Position numbers and translations under genes: made by a program
Notes under the pieces: model-generated
Database searches by the model: none
What the model was told of the DNA's origin: nothing
What the model saw: only the letters and a program-made list of their open reading frames with translations
Part shown: positions 8,324 to 16,664 of the stretch, piece after piece
Position numbering within the stretch: position 1 is the stretch's first letter
Layout of the letters: every line of letters begins with the position of its first letter
Source: Anaerolineae bacterium
GTDB lineage: Bacteria > Chloroflexota > Anaerolineae > Anaerolineales > UBA4823
Direction of reading: 5' to 3'
NCBI GenBank assembly: GCA_003327455.1
Contig: QOQU01000005.1
Location: 124,001-188,000, forward strand
Length of the DNA stretch: 64,000 nucleotides

Positions 8324-8728
8324 TTAGGGGTTCGGTGATGGGGTATGCGATCGCCACGTTAACCGTTTAAGGTGAGCAGCCAGCACAGAGCCCGGCACGG
8401 GTTTAATTAAATATTCATCGATGCCTTCATCCAGGGCTTTGGCGACCAGTTCAGGTTTACTCACCGCCGAAAGGACGATAATCGGCACATCGCTAAAGGA
8501 GCGGATGCGAGCAGCTACTTCCCACCCATCCATGCCCGGCATCAAGAGATCGAGGACGACGATGTCTGGTTGCCACTCCTGGCAGAGTCGGATGCCATCT
8601 GTCCCGTTTGACGCACTGGCGACGATGAAGTCCTTCGGTTCAAGAATGAGTTTCAACGACTCACATAAAGCAAGATCGTCATCAATGATCAACACTTTTT
8701 TGGGTTTGCCGTTCTGCACGGATGCCAT
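8324..8728 (-). CDS. Single-domain response regulator
   Basis: 134 residues, one CheY-type receiver and no output domain. It has the acidic cluster IIDDD at 14-18, phospho-acceptor D60 in VVLDLLMPGMDG, and the conserved Lys109 in YLIKP. It is transcribed divergently from the histidine kinase at 8963 across a 234-bp spacer, which suggests that kinase or the next one as partner. About 85-115 bp downstream lie two hairpins (AAGCATCC/GGATGCTT, 8235-8281, and TTGGAC/GTCCAA, 8211-8232) that may terminate it. Confidence 0.9.
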   Translation of the reverse strand: MASVQNGKPKKVLIIDDDLALCESLKLILEPKDFIVASASNGTDGIRLCQEWQPDIVVLDLLMPGMDGWEVAARIRSFSDVPIIVLSAVSKPELVAKALDEGIDEYLIKPVPGSVLAAHLKRLTWRSHTPSPNP

Positions 8729-8962
8729 TTCTCCTAGTTCTTGACTTTGGTATGATGGAATTTACGTTTTTTATTATGCACGCAATTTCGATTCCTGAAC
8801 CTTACAAAAACTTTACAGCTAATTTATGCCAGTTTTATGGGCGAAAGCGACATTGCGGGTCATCTTAAGTTCGACTTGCGTAACCCTTTGATGATCGGTG
8901 ATTTGTGGAGCTGAAAGTTAACTTGCATTGAATGAAATTCGGCGATATGATTAAGACCAGGA

Positions 8963-10141
8963 ATGGTAGATGCTTTTATTTGCCCGAGATGTCATCAGCC
9001 ATTGCGCACAGACGATCGTTATTGTCAAAATTGTGGGTTGGATTTGGCAGTAGAAGCGACCATCGGTGAGTTGTTGGCGGATGAGAATCTGCAAACGGGG
9101 GATGCCAGATCTCTTGAGCCAGAGATTCTTGTACCGCGCTTGGGAGACGCCCTGGTATCCCAGGGGAAAATTACTCCCAAACAGCTTGAAGTCGCCTTAA
9201 GGTATCAGGCAGAGCAAGCCACGCTCGGTAGGAGTGTGCGCCTGGGGCGAGCTTTGATTGAGCTGGGTTATCTGGACGAAGCCAGTTTAGACGAGGCGAT
9301 CACGCTTCAGATACTCCAATTGCAAGAAGCATTAAAGCAAGCCAACCGGGAGTTAGAGCGACGGGTAGAGCAGCGCACGCAGGAATTACGTCAGGCGCTG
9401 TTGCGGGTGAGCGAGCTAAATCAGATCAAAGCCAATTTTATTGCCAATGTTTCTCATGAATTGCGTACCCCGCTTACTTTACTCCGGGGGTATTTAGACA
9501 TGATGAAGGACGGCGCATTTGGGGAAGTAACCGCTGAGCAGGCTCAAGCGTTGGATGCCCTTTTACGCTCGGCTACGCGCCTCGAAAAATTAATTGATGA
9601 CCTGATCTTATTTGCCTACGCAGAACGAGGCGAGCTTACCCTTACGCTGACCAACAACTATTTGCAGGATATTGCTGCTCAAGTCGTTGAGAACCACCGT
9701 TATTCTGCAAAAGTCAAGGGGATCAGTCTGGAAGCCAGGATAGAGCCAGATTTACCTCCCGTCCATTGTGACCGCGACCGAATTGCCTGGGTTATGGATG
9801 AGTTAATTAACAATGCGATTAAGTTCAGTTCGGCTGGAGGAAAAGTTTCTCTAGCCATTCTCTATCATCAAGGGATTGTCACAGTTTCGGTTCACGATCA
9901 GGGTATTGGCATACCAGCCCAACGTTTAGCAGAAATCTTTGAACCCTTTCACCAGTTGGATGGTTCAACGACTCGCCGTTACGGTGGCACTGGTCTGGGA
10001 CTTGCGCTGGTAACCCGAATTATTGAAGCCCATGGAGCGCAGTTGCGAGTAGAATCAGAAGTAGGAAAAGGTTCATTATTTGAGTTCTCCCTGCCAGCCA
10101 TCGGAGAGGATCATGCCCGTGAATCAAGTGGATATCGATAA
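8963..10141 (+). CDS. Histidine kinase with zinc ribbon and MshEN-like domain
   Basis: 392 residues, soluble. A zinc ribbon uses C7/C10 and C21/C24. Residues 59-116 then match the two-part MshEN signature: RLGxxL...I....L...L..Q (59-82) and LGxxL...L....L...I (94-113), joined by 11 residues instead of the usual 5. MshEN domains are known to bind cyclic di-GMP in T4P ATPases. A coiled coil follows (118-155), then HisKA with H165 in NVSHELRTP and HATPase with N, G1 and G2 boxes (VSVHDQGIGIP, GGTGLGLALV). It heads a long plus-strand operon; its 3' end overlaps the next kinase by 29 bp. Confidence 0.85.
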   Translation: MVDAFICPRCHQPLRTDDRYCQNCGLDLAVEATIGELLADENLQTGDARSLEPEILVPRLGDALVSQGKITPKQLEVALRYQAEQATLGRSVRLGRALIELGYLDEASLDEAITLQILQLQEALKQANRELERRVEQRTQELRQALLRVSELNQIKANFIANVSHELRTPLTLLRGYLDMMKDGAFGEVTAEQAQALDALLRSATRLEKLIDDLILFAYAERGELTLTLTNNYLQDIAAQVVENHRYSAKVKGISLEARIEPDLPPVHCDRDRIAWVMDELINNAIKFSSAGGKVSLAILYHQGIVTVSVHDQGIGIPAQRLAEIFEPFHQLDGSTTRRYGGTGLGLALVTRIIEAHGAQLRVESEVGKGSLFEFSLPAIGEDHARESSGYR

Positions 10142-11381
10142 GATCAACCCCGCCACTTTGCGCCCCGAAGAATTAGAAGCTGTTTATGCGATCAGCCGCG
10201 CCGTTGCACTTGCCGAAAATATTGACTCTGCGCTGGATGAAATCATCCGCCTTGCCCGACCGGTGTTCATTTTTGACAATCTGGTGCTATACCTGCGAGG
10301 GGAGGAAACCTTGCAACCAGCCTATGCGCGTGCCATTGGGCGAGGACGCTTCAAGGAAGCAGATTTATCGTGGGGAGAAGCAACGGCGCATGAAGTCATC
10401 CAGACCGGTCGCCTGTTATCTCGGATTGAAGAAGGTGGTGAAGAAATCAGCGACCGCACCCGCTTCCGCTTTTTGTTGGGCTTACCTTTATACCTTGAAA
10501 ATCATCTTGAAGGGGCTCTGGTCTTTATCCGCTTTGGAGGTCCGCCATATACACCCGATCAGGTGCGCTTGTCTGAGTTTATAGCCGGTCTGGTAGCCCA
10601 ATTGCTTGGGCATGATCGACTGGTGAAGCAAATCGCTCACCTGGAAGCCGAGCGAAAATTAAATCAGCTTCAAGAGGATTTTATTGCAACCGTCTCGCAT
10701 GAATTGCTGACCCCCCTGGGATTTATCAAGGGATATGCGACGACTCTCCTGAGGGAAGATATTAACTGGGATGAAGAGACGCGCCGCGAATTTTTAACCA
10801 TCATTGACGAAGAATCTGATCGCCTTAGAGAATTGATCGAAAATCTAATGGATTCATCCAGGCTGCAGGCAGGGACTTTGAAAATGAGCTTTCAACCTTT
10901 GCGCTTCGATGCTTTTTTGCGTGATGTCGTCATGCGAGCATTGTCCTTGCATGATAATATACAGATACAACTTCAACAGGATTTACCCGAACTGCGCCTG
11001 ATGGCAGATGCCAGCCGTCTGGCGCAGGTTTTTGATAACCTTTTGACCAATGCCAGCAAATATGCTCCGCACTCGACCGTGACAATTTCAGTTGAAGAGG
11101 AAGCGCAGACGGTTCATGTTAAGCTTAGTGACAACGGTCCGGGCATTGCTCCTGAACATTTGCAGTCGTTATTCAAGCGCTTTTATCGGGTTCCCACACC
11201 GGATAAAAATGTGCGGGGCACAGGTTTGGGCTTATTTATCTGCCGCCAGATTGTCAATGCTCATAACGGTGAAATCTGGGCGGAATCAGAGGTCGGTCAA
11301 GGTACTACGTTTCACATCCGTTTGCCTTATGACCAGCAAGAGGCGAATCAGGTTTTGTCCTTACGGGAGAATAACGTATGA
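10113..11381 (+). CDS. GAF-domain histidine kinase
   Basis: 422 residues from the ATG at 10113, chosen over an in-frame TTG at 10080 because GGAGAGGA lies just before it. The N-terminal half (about 15-175) is a GAF-like sensor (VFIFDNLVLYLRGEET, FLLGLPLYLENHLEGALVF). A coiled linker is followed by HisKA with H196 in TVSHELLTP and HATPase with NASKYA, DNGPGIAP and GTGLGLFICR. No membrane segment, so an intracellular signal is sensed. It overlaps the preceding kinase gene and ends in ATGA shared with the response regulator start; the three are clearly co-translated. Confidence 0.88.
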   Translation: MPVNQVDIDKINPATLRPEELEAVYAISRAVALAENIDSALDEIIRLARPVFIFDNLVLYLRGEETLQPAYARAIGRGRFKEADLSWGEATAHEVIQTGRLLSRIEEGGEEISDRTRFRFLLGLPLYLENHLEGALVFIRFGGPPYTPDQVRLSEFIAGLVAQLLGHDRLVKQIAHLEAERKLNQLQEDFIATVSHELLTPLGFIKGYATTLLREDINWDEETRREFLTIIDEESDRLRELIENLMDSSRLQAGTLKMSFQPLRFDAFLRDVVMRALSLHDNIQIQLQQDLPELRLMADASRLAQVFDNLLTNASKYAPHSTVTISVEEEAQTVHVKLSDNGPGIAPEHLQSLFKRFYRVPTPDKNVRGTGLGLFICRQIVNAHNGEIWAESEVGQGTTFHIRLPYDQQEANQVLSLRENNV

Positions 11382-12070
11382 CTACCAAAATCTTAATTGT
11401 CGATGACGAGCCGCGCTATTTACGTCTGATGGAGGCAAATTTGGTTACCGAGGGCTACGCGGTGATCAAAGCGACCAATGGTCAAGAAGCCGTTGATAAA
11501 GTTGCCAGAGAGCAACCGGATCTGGTTCTTTTGGATATCATGATGCCGGTTCTGGATGGCTTTGCGGCGACTGAGCGTATCCGCGAATTTTCCAGTGTGC
11601 CAATTATCGTCGTTACTGCTCGGGGCGAGGAGAGTGCTCGTGTGCGAGGCTTGGATTTGGGTGCTGACGATTATATTGTCAAGCCGTTCTCGGCAACCGA
11701 ACTTCTGGCGCGCGTGCGCGCTGTCCTGCGGCGTGTCAAAACAACAAGCACTACTCAACAGGCGATCTTCTTCCATGGCAACCTCAAGATCGATTTTGCC
11801 AAGGCCGAGGTCTATCGCAATGACCGTTTGGTATTTTTATCAGCCACTGAATACCGTTTATTGTTGCAATTTGCCCATAACCTTGGACAGGTATTGACGT
11901 CGGAGGAGTTATTAACCAGTGTTTGGGGTCCGGAATATCGGGATGATAAGGAAATCTTATGGGTGAGCATCTCTCGTTTGCGGCAGAAGTTGGAAGATGA
12001 CCCGAAAAACCCTATTCACATTGTAACTCGCTCTGGTATGGGATATTCCATGCCGGCTTTGGAGGAATAG
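11378..12070 (+). CDS. OmpR/PhoB-family response regulator
   Basis: 230 residues: receiver (1-120) with DDE at 9-11, phospho-acceptor D53 in LLDIMMP, switch Thr in VVTARGE and Lys in YIVKPF. A winged-helix DNA-binding domain follows (about 130-228, ending with the SRLRQKLEDDPKNP recognition helix and GMGYSM wing). The start overlaps the kinase stop by 4 bp. With two kinases upstream it may integrate both. No palindromic target was identified in the window. Confidence 0.93.
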   Translation: MTTKILIVDDEPRYLRLMEANLVTEGYAVIKATNGQEAVDKVAREQPDLVLLDIMMPVLDGFAATERIREFSSVPIIVVTARGEESARVRGLDLGADDYIVKPFSATELLARVRAVLRRVKTTSTTQQAIFFHGNLKIDFAKAEVYRNDRLVFLSATEYRLLLQFAHNLGQVLTSEELLTSVWGPEYRDDKEILWVSISRLRQKLEDDPKNPIHIVTRSGMGYSMPALEE

Positions 12071-12073
12071 AGC

Positions 12074-12367
12074 ATGAGTACGCGCTATGATGAAAAGGGG
12101 AAATTTTTCACCGATCGGGTGACCAAGGAACAGATTCCAGTGATCATTCAAACTGTCTATGGGCGCATTGAAGGATTTTTCTATGTCATGGCTGGAGCGA
12201 GGCTGAAAGATGAAATCAACAACGCAGAACAATTCATTGCCCTGACCAATGCTAAAATTTATGATCTAAACGGTGATTGTGAGTTTGCCTGTGAGTTTCT
12301 CAGTCTGAATCGAGATCATATCATCTGGCTTGCTCCTCAGGCAGAAGTCCGTTTTTTAACGAAGTAG
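12074..12367 (+). CDS. Small conserved protein of unknown function
   Basis: 97 residues, soluble, mixed alpha/beta with strands VIIQTVYGRIEGFFY and HIIWLAP. It resembles a small family I recall as DUF6812, often found beside sensor or secretion genes; I am not certain of the name. It lies 3 bp after the response regulator and 9 bp before cpaF, so it is a member of this operon. No catalytic or metal-binding residues stand out; two Cys (EFACEF region) are not in a motif. Confidence 0.7.
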   Translation: MSTRYDEKGKFFTDRVTKEQIPVIIQTVYGRIEGFFYVMAGARLKDEINNAEQFIALTNAKIYDLNGDCEFACEFLSLNRDHIIWLAPQAEVRFLTK

Positions 12368-12376
12368 GTGTCTTGA

Positions 12377-13699
12377 ATGAGCGCAACAACGAACTCTCAA
12401 CGCACATTGACTGCCCAAAGTTTCTCAGCTTATAAACAGTATCTGGTTCAAAAACTTCAACAACAAGGCGGTTTTGACCTTTTTGACCGTAAGATGACTC
12501 ATCTCCTCATTGAGCAAGCCATCCAGAAATCCGGGGTTAGTGTCAATGGCTCTCTTAAAGAGCAATTGGTACAGGAGGTGTTTGAGGAAGTATTTGGACT
12601 TGGTCCGGTTCAGCCCTTTCTCGAAGACCCGCAGGTGACCGAGATTATGATCAATGGGGCAAAAAGAGTCTATGTGGAAAAAAAGGGGTTAATCTACAAA
12701 ACGGATGTGAGCTTTGCGAACGACCAGCAAGTGATGAACCTGATTGAGCGTGTGGTGCGTCCTTTAGGCAGACGAATCGATGCGGATCATCCGGCTGTGG
12801 ATGCTCGCTTACCGGATGGTTCGCGTTTCAATGCGGTTATCCCCCCGGTAGCGATTGATGGTCCATCCGTAACCATTCGAAAGTTTTCGCGAGAACGGCT
12901 CACGGTGGAAAAGCTCATTGAACTGGGGTCGTTAACCCCGGCGGTGGCAGAGTTCTTGCAAGCCTGTGTGGTAGCCCGTCTGAATATTGTGATTTCTGGA
13001 GGAACGGGCTCAGGGAAAACAACCCTGTTGAACATCCTTTCAGGTTATATCCCTGAGCGAGAGCGAATTGTCACCATCGAAGATGCAGCCGAGTTACAGT
13101 TACATCAGGAACATGTCGTGCGCTTAGAAACCAAACCACCCGACCTGGAAGGTAAAGGAGAAGTCCGCATTCGAGATTTGGTGCGTAATGCCCTGCGGAT
13201 GCGTCCCGACCGAATCGTGGTTGGGGAGTGTCGCGGTGGCGAAGCGTTAGACATGCTTCAGGCGATGAACACCGGGCATGATGGCTCATTAACGACCATT
13301 CATGCCAATACGCCACGGGATGCCCTTTCTCGGTTGGAGACCCTTGCCCTGATGGCAGGGATGGAGTTACCCTTGCGGATTGTGCGCGAACAAATTGCCT
13401 CTGCGGTGGATTTAATCATTCAGGTCTCCCGTTTGCGCGATGGCTCGCGTAAAGTTACCCAGGTGACCGAAGTGGTCGGTATGGAAGGGGACACCATTGT
13501 GTTGACTGACATCTTTAAGTTCACCGAGAGCGGCAGCGACAAAGATGGAAAAGTTCTCGGCGAGTTAAAACCTACTGGAATGCGTCCCTTATTTATTAAT
13601 CGCTTAGAACTGGCTGGATTTAAGCTAAGACCTGAGGTCTTTGGCGTCAATCTGGCAGAGATTTTGTCCAGTGGTCGGCGGCAAAGTGGCCGGGTTTAG
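12377..13699 (+). CDS. cpaF: CpaF/TadA-family secretion ATPase
   Basis: 440 residues. It has an N-terminal helical domain, then a RecA-like ATPase with Walker [10 protein letters not shown] at 208-216, an Asp box ([10 protein letters not shown]), Walker B ([12 protein letters not shown]) and a His box ([12 protein letters not shown]). It is the motor of Tad/Flp-type pili or related type II/IV secretion. Unlike standard tad loci, no pilin, TadB/C, CpaB or secretin gene follows, so this copy is an orphan within a signalling operon and may power a machine encoded elsewhere or serve another role. Confidence 0.9.
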   Translation: MSATTNSQRTLTAQSFSAYKQYLVQKLQQQGGFDLFDRKMTHLLIEQAIQKSGVSVNGSLKEQLVQEVFEEVFGLGPVQPFLEDPQVTEIMINGAKRVYVEKKGLIYKTDVSFANDQQVMNLIERVVRPLGRRIDADHPAVDARLPDGSRFNAVIPPVAIDGPSVTIRKFSRERLTVEKLIELGSLTPAVAEFLQACVVARLNIVISGGTGSGKTTLLNILSGYIPERERIVTIEDAAELQLHQEHVVRLETKPPDLEGKGEVRIRDLVRNALRMRPDRIVVGECRGGEALDMLQAMNTGHDGSLTTIHANTPRDALSRLETLALMAGMELPLRIVREQIASAVDLIIQVSRLRDGSRKVTQVTEVVGMEGDTIVLTDIFKFTESGSDKDGKVLGELKPTGMRPLFINRLELAGFKLRPEVFGVNLAEILSSGRRQSGRV

Positions 13700-13727
13700 G
13701 CCGATAGTTAATCGTTCAAGGATGCGA

Positions 13728-13733
13728 TATAAT
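13728..13733 (+). promoter_or_regulatory. Candidate -10 box of the XRE regulator gene
   Basis: TATAAT lies 17 bases before the ATG at 13750, which itself has an AAAGGTGAAG RBS. No good -35 hexamer is seen at 16-18 nt spacing. It suggests an internal promoter after cpaF. Confidence 0.35.
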
Positions 13734-13749
13734 CAAAAAAGGTGAAGCG

Positions 13750-14427
13750 ATGAAAATTGACCCGCGATCGATTGCGATAAGAGGACGTAAATTAGGGGTA
13801 TTGCTGAGAAATGCACGCCAGGCGGCTCACAAAGATCTGGAGGAAAGCGCTCGTTTTCTTGGCATCAGCCCTGAGACTTTAGAAGCCTTTGAGTTCGGTG
13901 AGGCTTTTCCCTCTCTTCCCTATTTGGAGGCCTTAGCTGAATTCTACGCGGTGCCTCTGACCCACTTTTGGGGAAATTCGCTTATAACTGAACAAAAATC
14001 CCTAACGCCAGATCAATTGGATATCATCCGCGAGATCCGCCAACGCATCATTGGGGTTTTATTGCGCAAAAGTCGTCAGGAACAGGGGTTTGATTTGGAG
14101 CAGCTTGCCGAACAGGTTGGGATTGATGCCGGCCAACTTGAACGATACGAGTTCGGCGAAGAAGCTGTTCCATTGCCAATTTTAGAAGCTTTAGCACATG
14201 TTTTACAGCTCGAGATAAAGGCATTTTGGGATCAGGAAAGGCTGAAAGACAGCCGGCAAATTCCAGACCAGCGCTGGCAGGAATTTCAAGCCTTGCCAGA
14301 AGAATTAAAGAACTTCGTTTGTAAACCGGTAAACCGTCCATATCTTGAACTTGCTCAAAGGTTAAGCGAAATGTCGGTTGAAAAATTGCGCGCTGTTGCA
14401 GAGGGCTTGCTGGAGATCACTTTGTGA
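13750..14427 (+). CDS. Transcription factor with two tandem XRE helix-turn-helix domains
   Basis: 225 residues. Two homologous HTH_3/XRE domains sit at about 13-66 (LGVLLRNARQAAHKDLEESA, then FLGISPETLEAFEFG) and 96-150 (VLLRKSRQEQGFDLEQLAEQ, then VGIDAGQLERYEFG), each followed by LPYLEALAEF- or LPILEALAHV-like helices. The C-terminal 60 residues are helical. The duplication suggests binding to a double or pseudo-symmetric site as a monomer. It ends in GTGA shared with the TPR gene start, so the two proteins are made together. Confidence 0.85.
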   Translation: MKIDPRSIAIRGRKLGVLLRNARQAAHKDLEESARFLGISPETLEAFEFGEAFPSLPYLEALAEFYAVPLTHFWGNSLITEQKSLTPDQLDIIREIRQRIIGVLLRKSRQEQGFDLEQLAEQVGIDAGQLERYEFGEEAVPLPILEALAHVLQLEIKAFWDQERLKDSRQIPDQRWQEFQALPEELKNFVCKPVNRPYLELAQRLSEMSVEKLRAVAEGLLEITL

Positions 14428-14966
14428 AACAGAATCTTGCACCCCAAAAACTTGCCCAGGCTGCAGAAAAAGCTTTTAGAGAGGGAAATTATCTCGAAGC
14501 AGTGGCAGGATTTGAAGCGGCGGCAACTGCTTATCAAGAGCAGGGAGAAATGATCTTGGCAGCCGAGATGTGGAATAACTGCGGTGTAGCCTTTGTGCAA
14601 CTTGAGCGAGGCGAAGAAGCGCTCAAGGTCATCCAACCCACTTTACCCATACTGGAATCGGAAGGCGACCTGGAACGGCTAGGGATAGCTTACGGCAATC
14701 TGGCATCCGCTCTGGAAGTCTGTAGTCGTTACGAAGAAGCCCAAGAAGCATATCTTCGCTCGGCAGAATTGTTGGAAAAATGTGGCAAAGCAGAGTTGCG
14801 TTTGCATGCCCTGAAGGCGTTGTCGCAATTGCAGCTAAAGCAGGGAAAGCAATTGCAAGCACTGGCGACTTTCCAAGCCGCTCTGGAGGATGCGCCGCGC
14901 TTGAGTTTGCAACAAAAAGCTCTCAAAAAGCTAATGGAAATTCCCTGGAAGTTGCTGCCCAAGTAA
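14424..14966 (+). CDS. Tetratricopeptide-repeat protein
   Basis: 180 residues with about four TPR-like helix pairs: AEKAFREGNYLEAVAGFEAA, AEMWNNCGVAFVQLERGEEA, GIAYGNLASALEVCSRYEEA and HALKALSQLQLKQGKQLQA. No signal peptide. GTG start overlapping the XRE gene by 4 bp. TPRs mediate protein contacts, so it may bind its regulator neighbour; that is inference from the overlap only. Confidence 0.8.
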   Translation: MKQNLAPQKLAQAAEKAFREGNYLEAVAGFEAAATAYQEQGEMILAAEMWNNCGVAFVQLERGEEALKVIQPTLPILESEGDLERLGIAYGNLASALEVCSRYEEAQEAYLRSAELLEKCGKAELRLHALKALSQLQLKQGKQLQALATFQAALEDAPRLSLQQKALKKLMEIPWKLLPK

Positions 14967-14967
14967 T

Positions 14968-15813
14968 GTGATTGTTCGCCCTGCGCTTCCCTCAGATAGA
15001 TCCTATCTAGCCAGTTTGCTTTATTACGAGCAAGCCGTTCACCGCCATTTAGATTGGCGACCTCTTTTAGATTGGCTTGGCAAAGCTCCGTTTGGCGTGA
15101 TCGAAGAAAATGGCGTTATTCAAGCTGCCCTGGCCTGTCCGTCAGATCCACCGGAGATCGCCTGGATTCGACTATTCGCAGTCGGTTCGGGCATATCACC
15201 TAGAACGGCATGGAATGAACTCTGGCAATTTGTTTTGGAGCAATTTTCAGAAACACAGAGCACCGTTCAGATAGGGGCAATTTCCCTGAACGGTTGGTTT
15301 CAAGGTTTGTTAGAAGAGAGTGGTTTCGTAAAACGAAATGAAGTCATTGTTTTAATCTGGAAGGTTACCGTTCCTGTCCCAGCACGGGAGAAGTTATCTT
15401 TCGAGATTCGCCCGATGACCAAAAGTGATTTGCCCTTGGTGACGCAGGTGGATCACCTTGCCTTCTCGCCGCCATGGCAACTATCAGAGAATGGCATTAA
15501 GGCTGGTTATGACCAGGCTGCTGTGGCAATGGTCGCCGAGAGCGCGGATGGAATTTTGGGTTATCAGATCAGCACAGCGATGAATGATAGTGCCCACCTG
15601 GCCCGTTTAGCTGTGTTGCCAGCTTATCAAAATCAGGGCATTGGCGCTGCTCTGGTGAAAGCCCTGCAGGTTGATTGTGTTCGCAAGGGATTGCGCGTGC
15701 TAACCGTGAATACCCAGGCAGATAACCTGGCTTCTTTACATCTCTATTCAAAGCTGGATTTTCATCCAACCGGTGAGAAATATCCCTTATATCTCTTTGA
15801 GAGGTATCCTTGA
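14968..15813 (+). CDS. Double-GNAT N-acetyltransferase
   Basis: 281 residues. The C-terminal half (about 140-280) is a complete GNAT fold with acetyl-CoA loop YQNQGIGAALV and the NTQADNLASLHLYSKLDF end typical of RimI-like enzymes. The N-terminal half is a degenerate GNAT-like domain with an unusual pyrophosphate loop. GTG start one base after the TPR stop. Substrate unknown; protein N-termini, amines or a metabolite are all possible. Confidence 0.75.
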   Translation: MIVRPALPSDRSYLASLLYYEQAVHRHLDWRPLLDWLGKAPFGVIEENGVIQAALACPSDPPEIAWIRLFAVGSGISPRTAWNELWQFVLEQFSETQSTVQIGAISLNGWFQGLLEESGFVKRNEVIVLIWKVTVPVPAREKLSFEIRPMTKSDLPLVTQVDHLAFSPPWQLSENGIKAGYDQAAVAMVAESADGILGYQISTAMNDSAHLARLAVLPAYQNQGIGAALVKALQVDCVRKGLRVLTVNTQADNLASLHLYSKLDFHPTGEKYPLYLFERYP

Positions 15814-16664
15814 ACGAAACCACGTTTAACTTTCAAACATTTGATGGACAAAATCTCTTTGGTCGAGCGTGGTATCCATCAGAGAGAGCGCAGGCGGTTG
15901 TAGGTCTTATCCATGGCTTAGGGGAACATAGCGGTCGTTACACCCATGTCGCTGAATGGTTCGGAAAAGAGCGCATCGCTCTGATCGCTTTCGACTTGCG
16001 AGGGCATGGTCGCTCGGAAGGAAAACGTGGCGATGCCCCGTCCTTTGAGTCCTATATGCGAGACCTGGACGCGTTTCAACAACAAATCGAGGCGCGCTTC
16101 GATAAGACGCCATGCTTCTACTACGGTCACAGCATGGGTGGCTTGTTGATGCTGAATTATCTCATCCGTCGCCAACCAAAAATCCTGGGCGCAATCTCCT
16201 CAGCGGCTGGGTTACATACTCCCCTGACCCAGCAAAAACTTAAGCTGGCACTTGTGCAAACCTTGAGCCGTTGGACGCCAAAATTAGCCATTCCAAGTGG
16301 TTTGGATGCGAATGCCATTTCCAGAGATCAGAACGTCGTTCAGCGCTATAGGGCTGATCCACTGGTGCATGGGTTGGTGACCTTACGAATGGCGCAGGCA
16401 ACCATTCCAGCTATTGACTTCGTCTTTCAACATGCCGATCAGATCGGTGTGCCTTTGTTGATCTTGCATGGCACAGCCGATCAGCTGACCTTTTCCAGTG
16501 GAAGTGAGGAATTAGCACGCAAAGTTCCGAAGGGTAAACTGATCCTTTTTGAAGGTTTGGCGCATGAATTGCACAATGAACCAGAGAAGGAAACAGTATT
16601 TCAAACAGAATTAAAATGGATGATGGACTTAATATCGAAAGAGGTAGGTCTTGACAGTTCGTAA
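15810..16664 (+). CDS. Alpha/beta hydrolase, monoacylglycerol lipase-like
   Basis: 284 residues. Oxyanion region HGLGEHSGRY, nucleophile in YGHSMGG (about 106-112), acid in HGTADQLT and catalytic His in GLAHELHNE give the full triad. This HGxGEHxxRY pattern is characteristic of the lysophospholipase/monoacylglycerol lipase (PldB-like) family. TTG start overlapping the acetyltransferase by 4 bp; its end overlaps the transpeptidase start by 14 bp. Cytoplasmic; lipid turnover is probable. Confidence 0.82.
   Translation: MNETTFNFQTFDGQNLFGRAWYPSERAQAVVGLIHGLGEHSGRYTHVAEWFGKERIALIAFDLRGHGRSEGKRGDAPSFESYMRDLDAFQQQIEARFDKTPCFYYGHSMGGLLMLNYLIRRQPKILGAISSAAGLHTPLTQQKLKLALVQTLSRWTPKLAIPSGLDANAISRDQNVVQRYRADPLVHGLVTLRMAQATIPAIDFVFQHADQIGVPLLILHGTADQLTFSSGSEELARKVPKGKLILFEGLAHELHNEPEKETVFQTELKWMMDLISKEVGLDSS

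Noticed and set aside
10080-10112. Upstream TTG start for the second histidine kinase
   Set aside because: ATG 10113 has a GGAGAGGA RBS at good spacing; the TTG has none.
12377-13699. A Tad pilus locus
   Set aside because: CpaF alone is present; no pilin, TadB/TadC, CpaB or secretin gene lies nearby.
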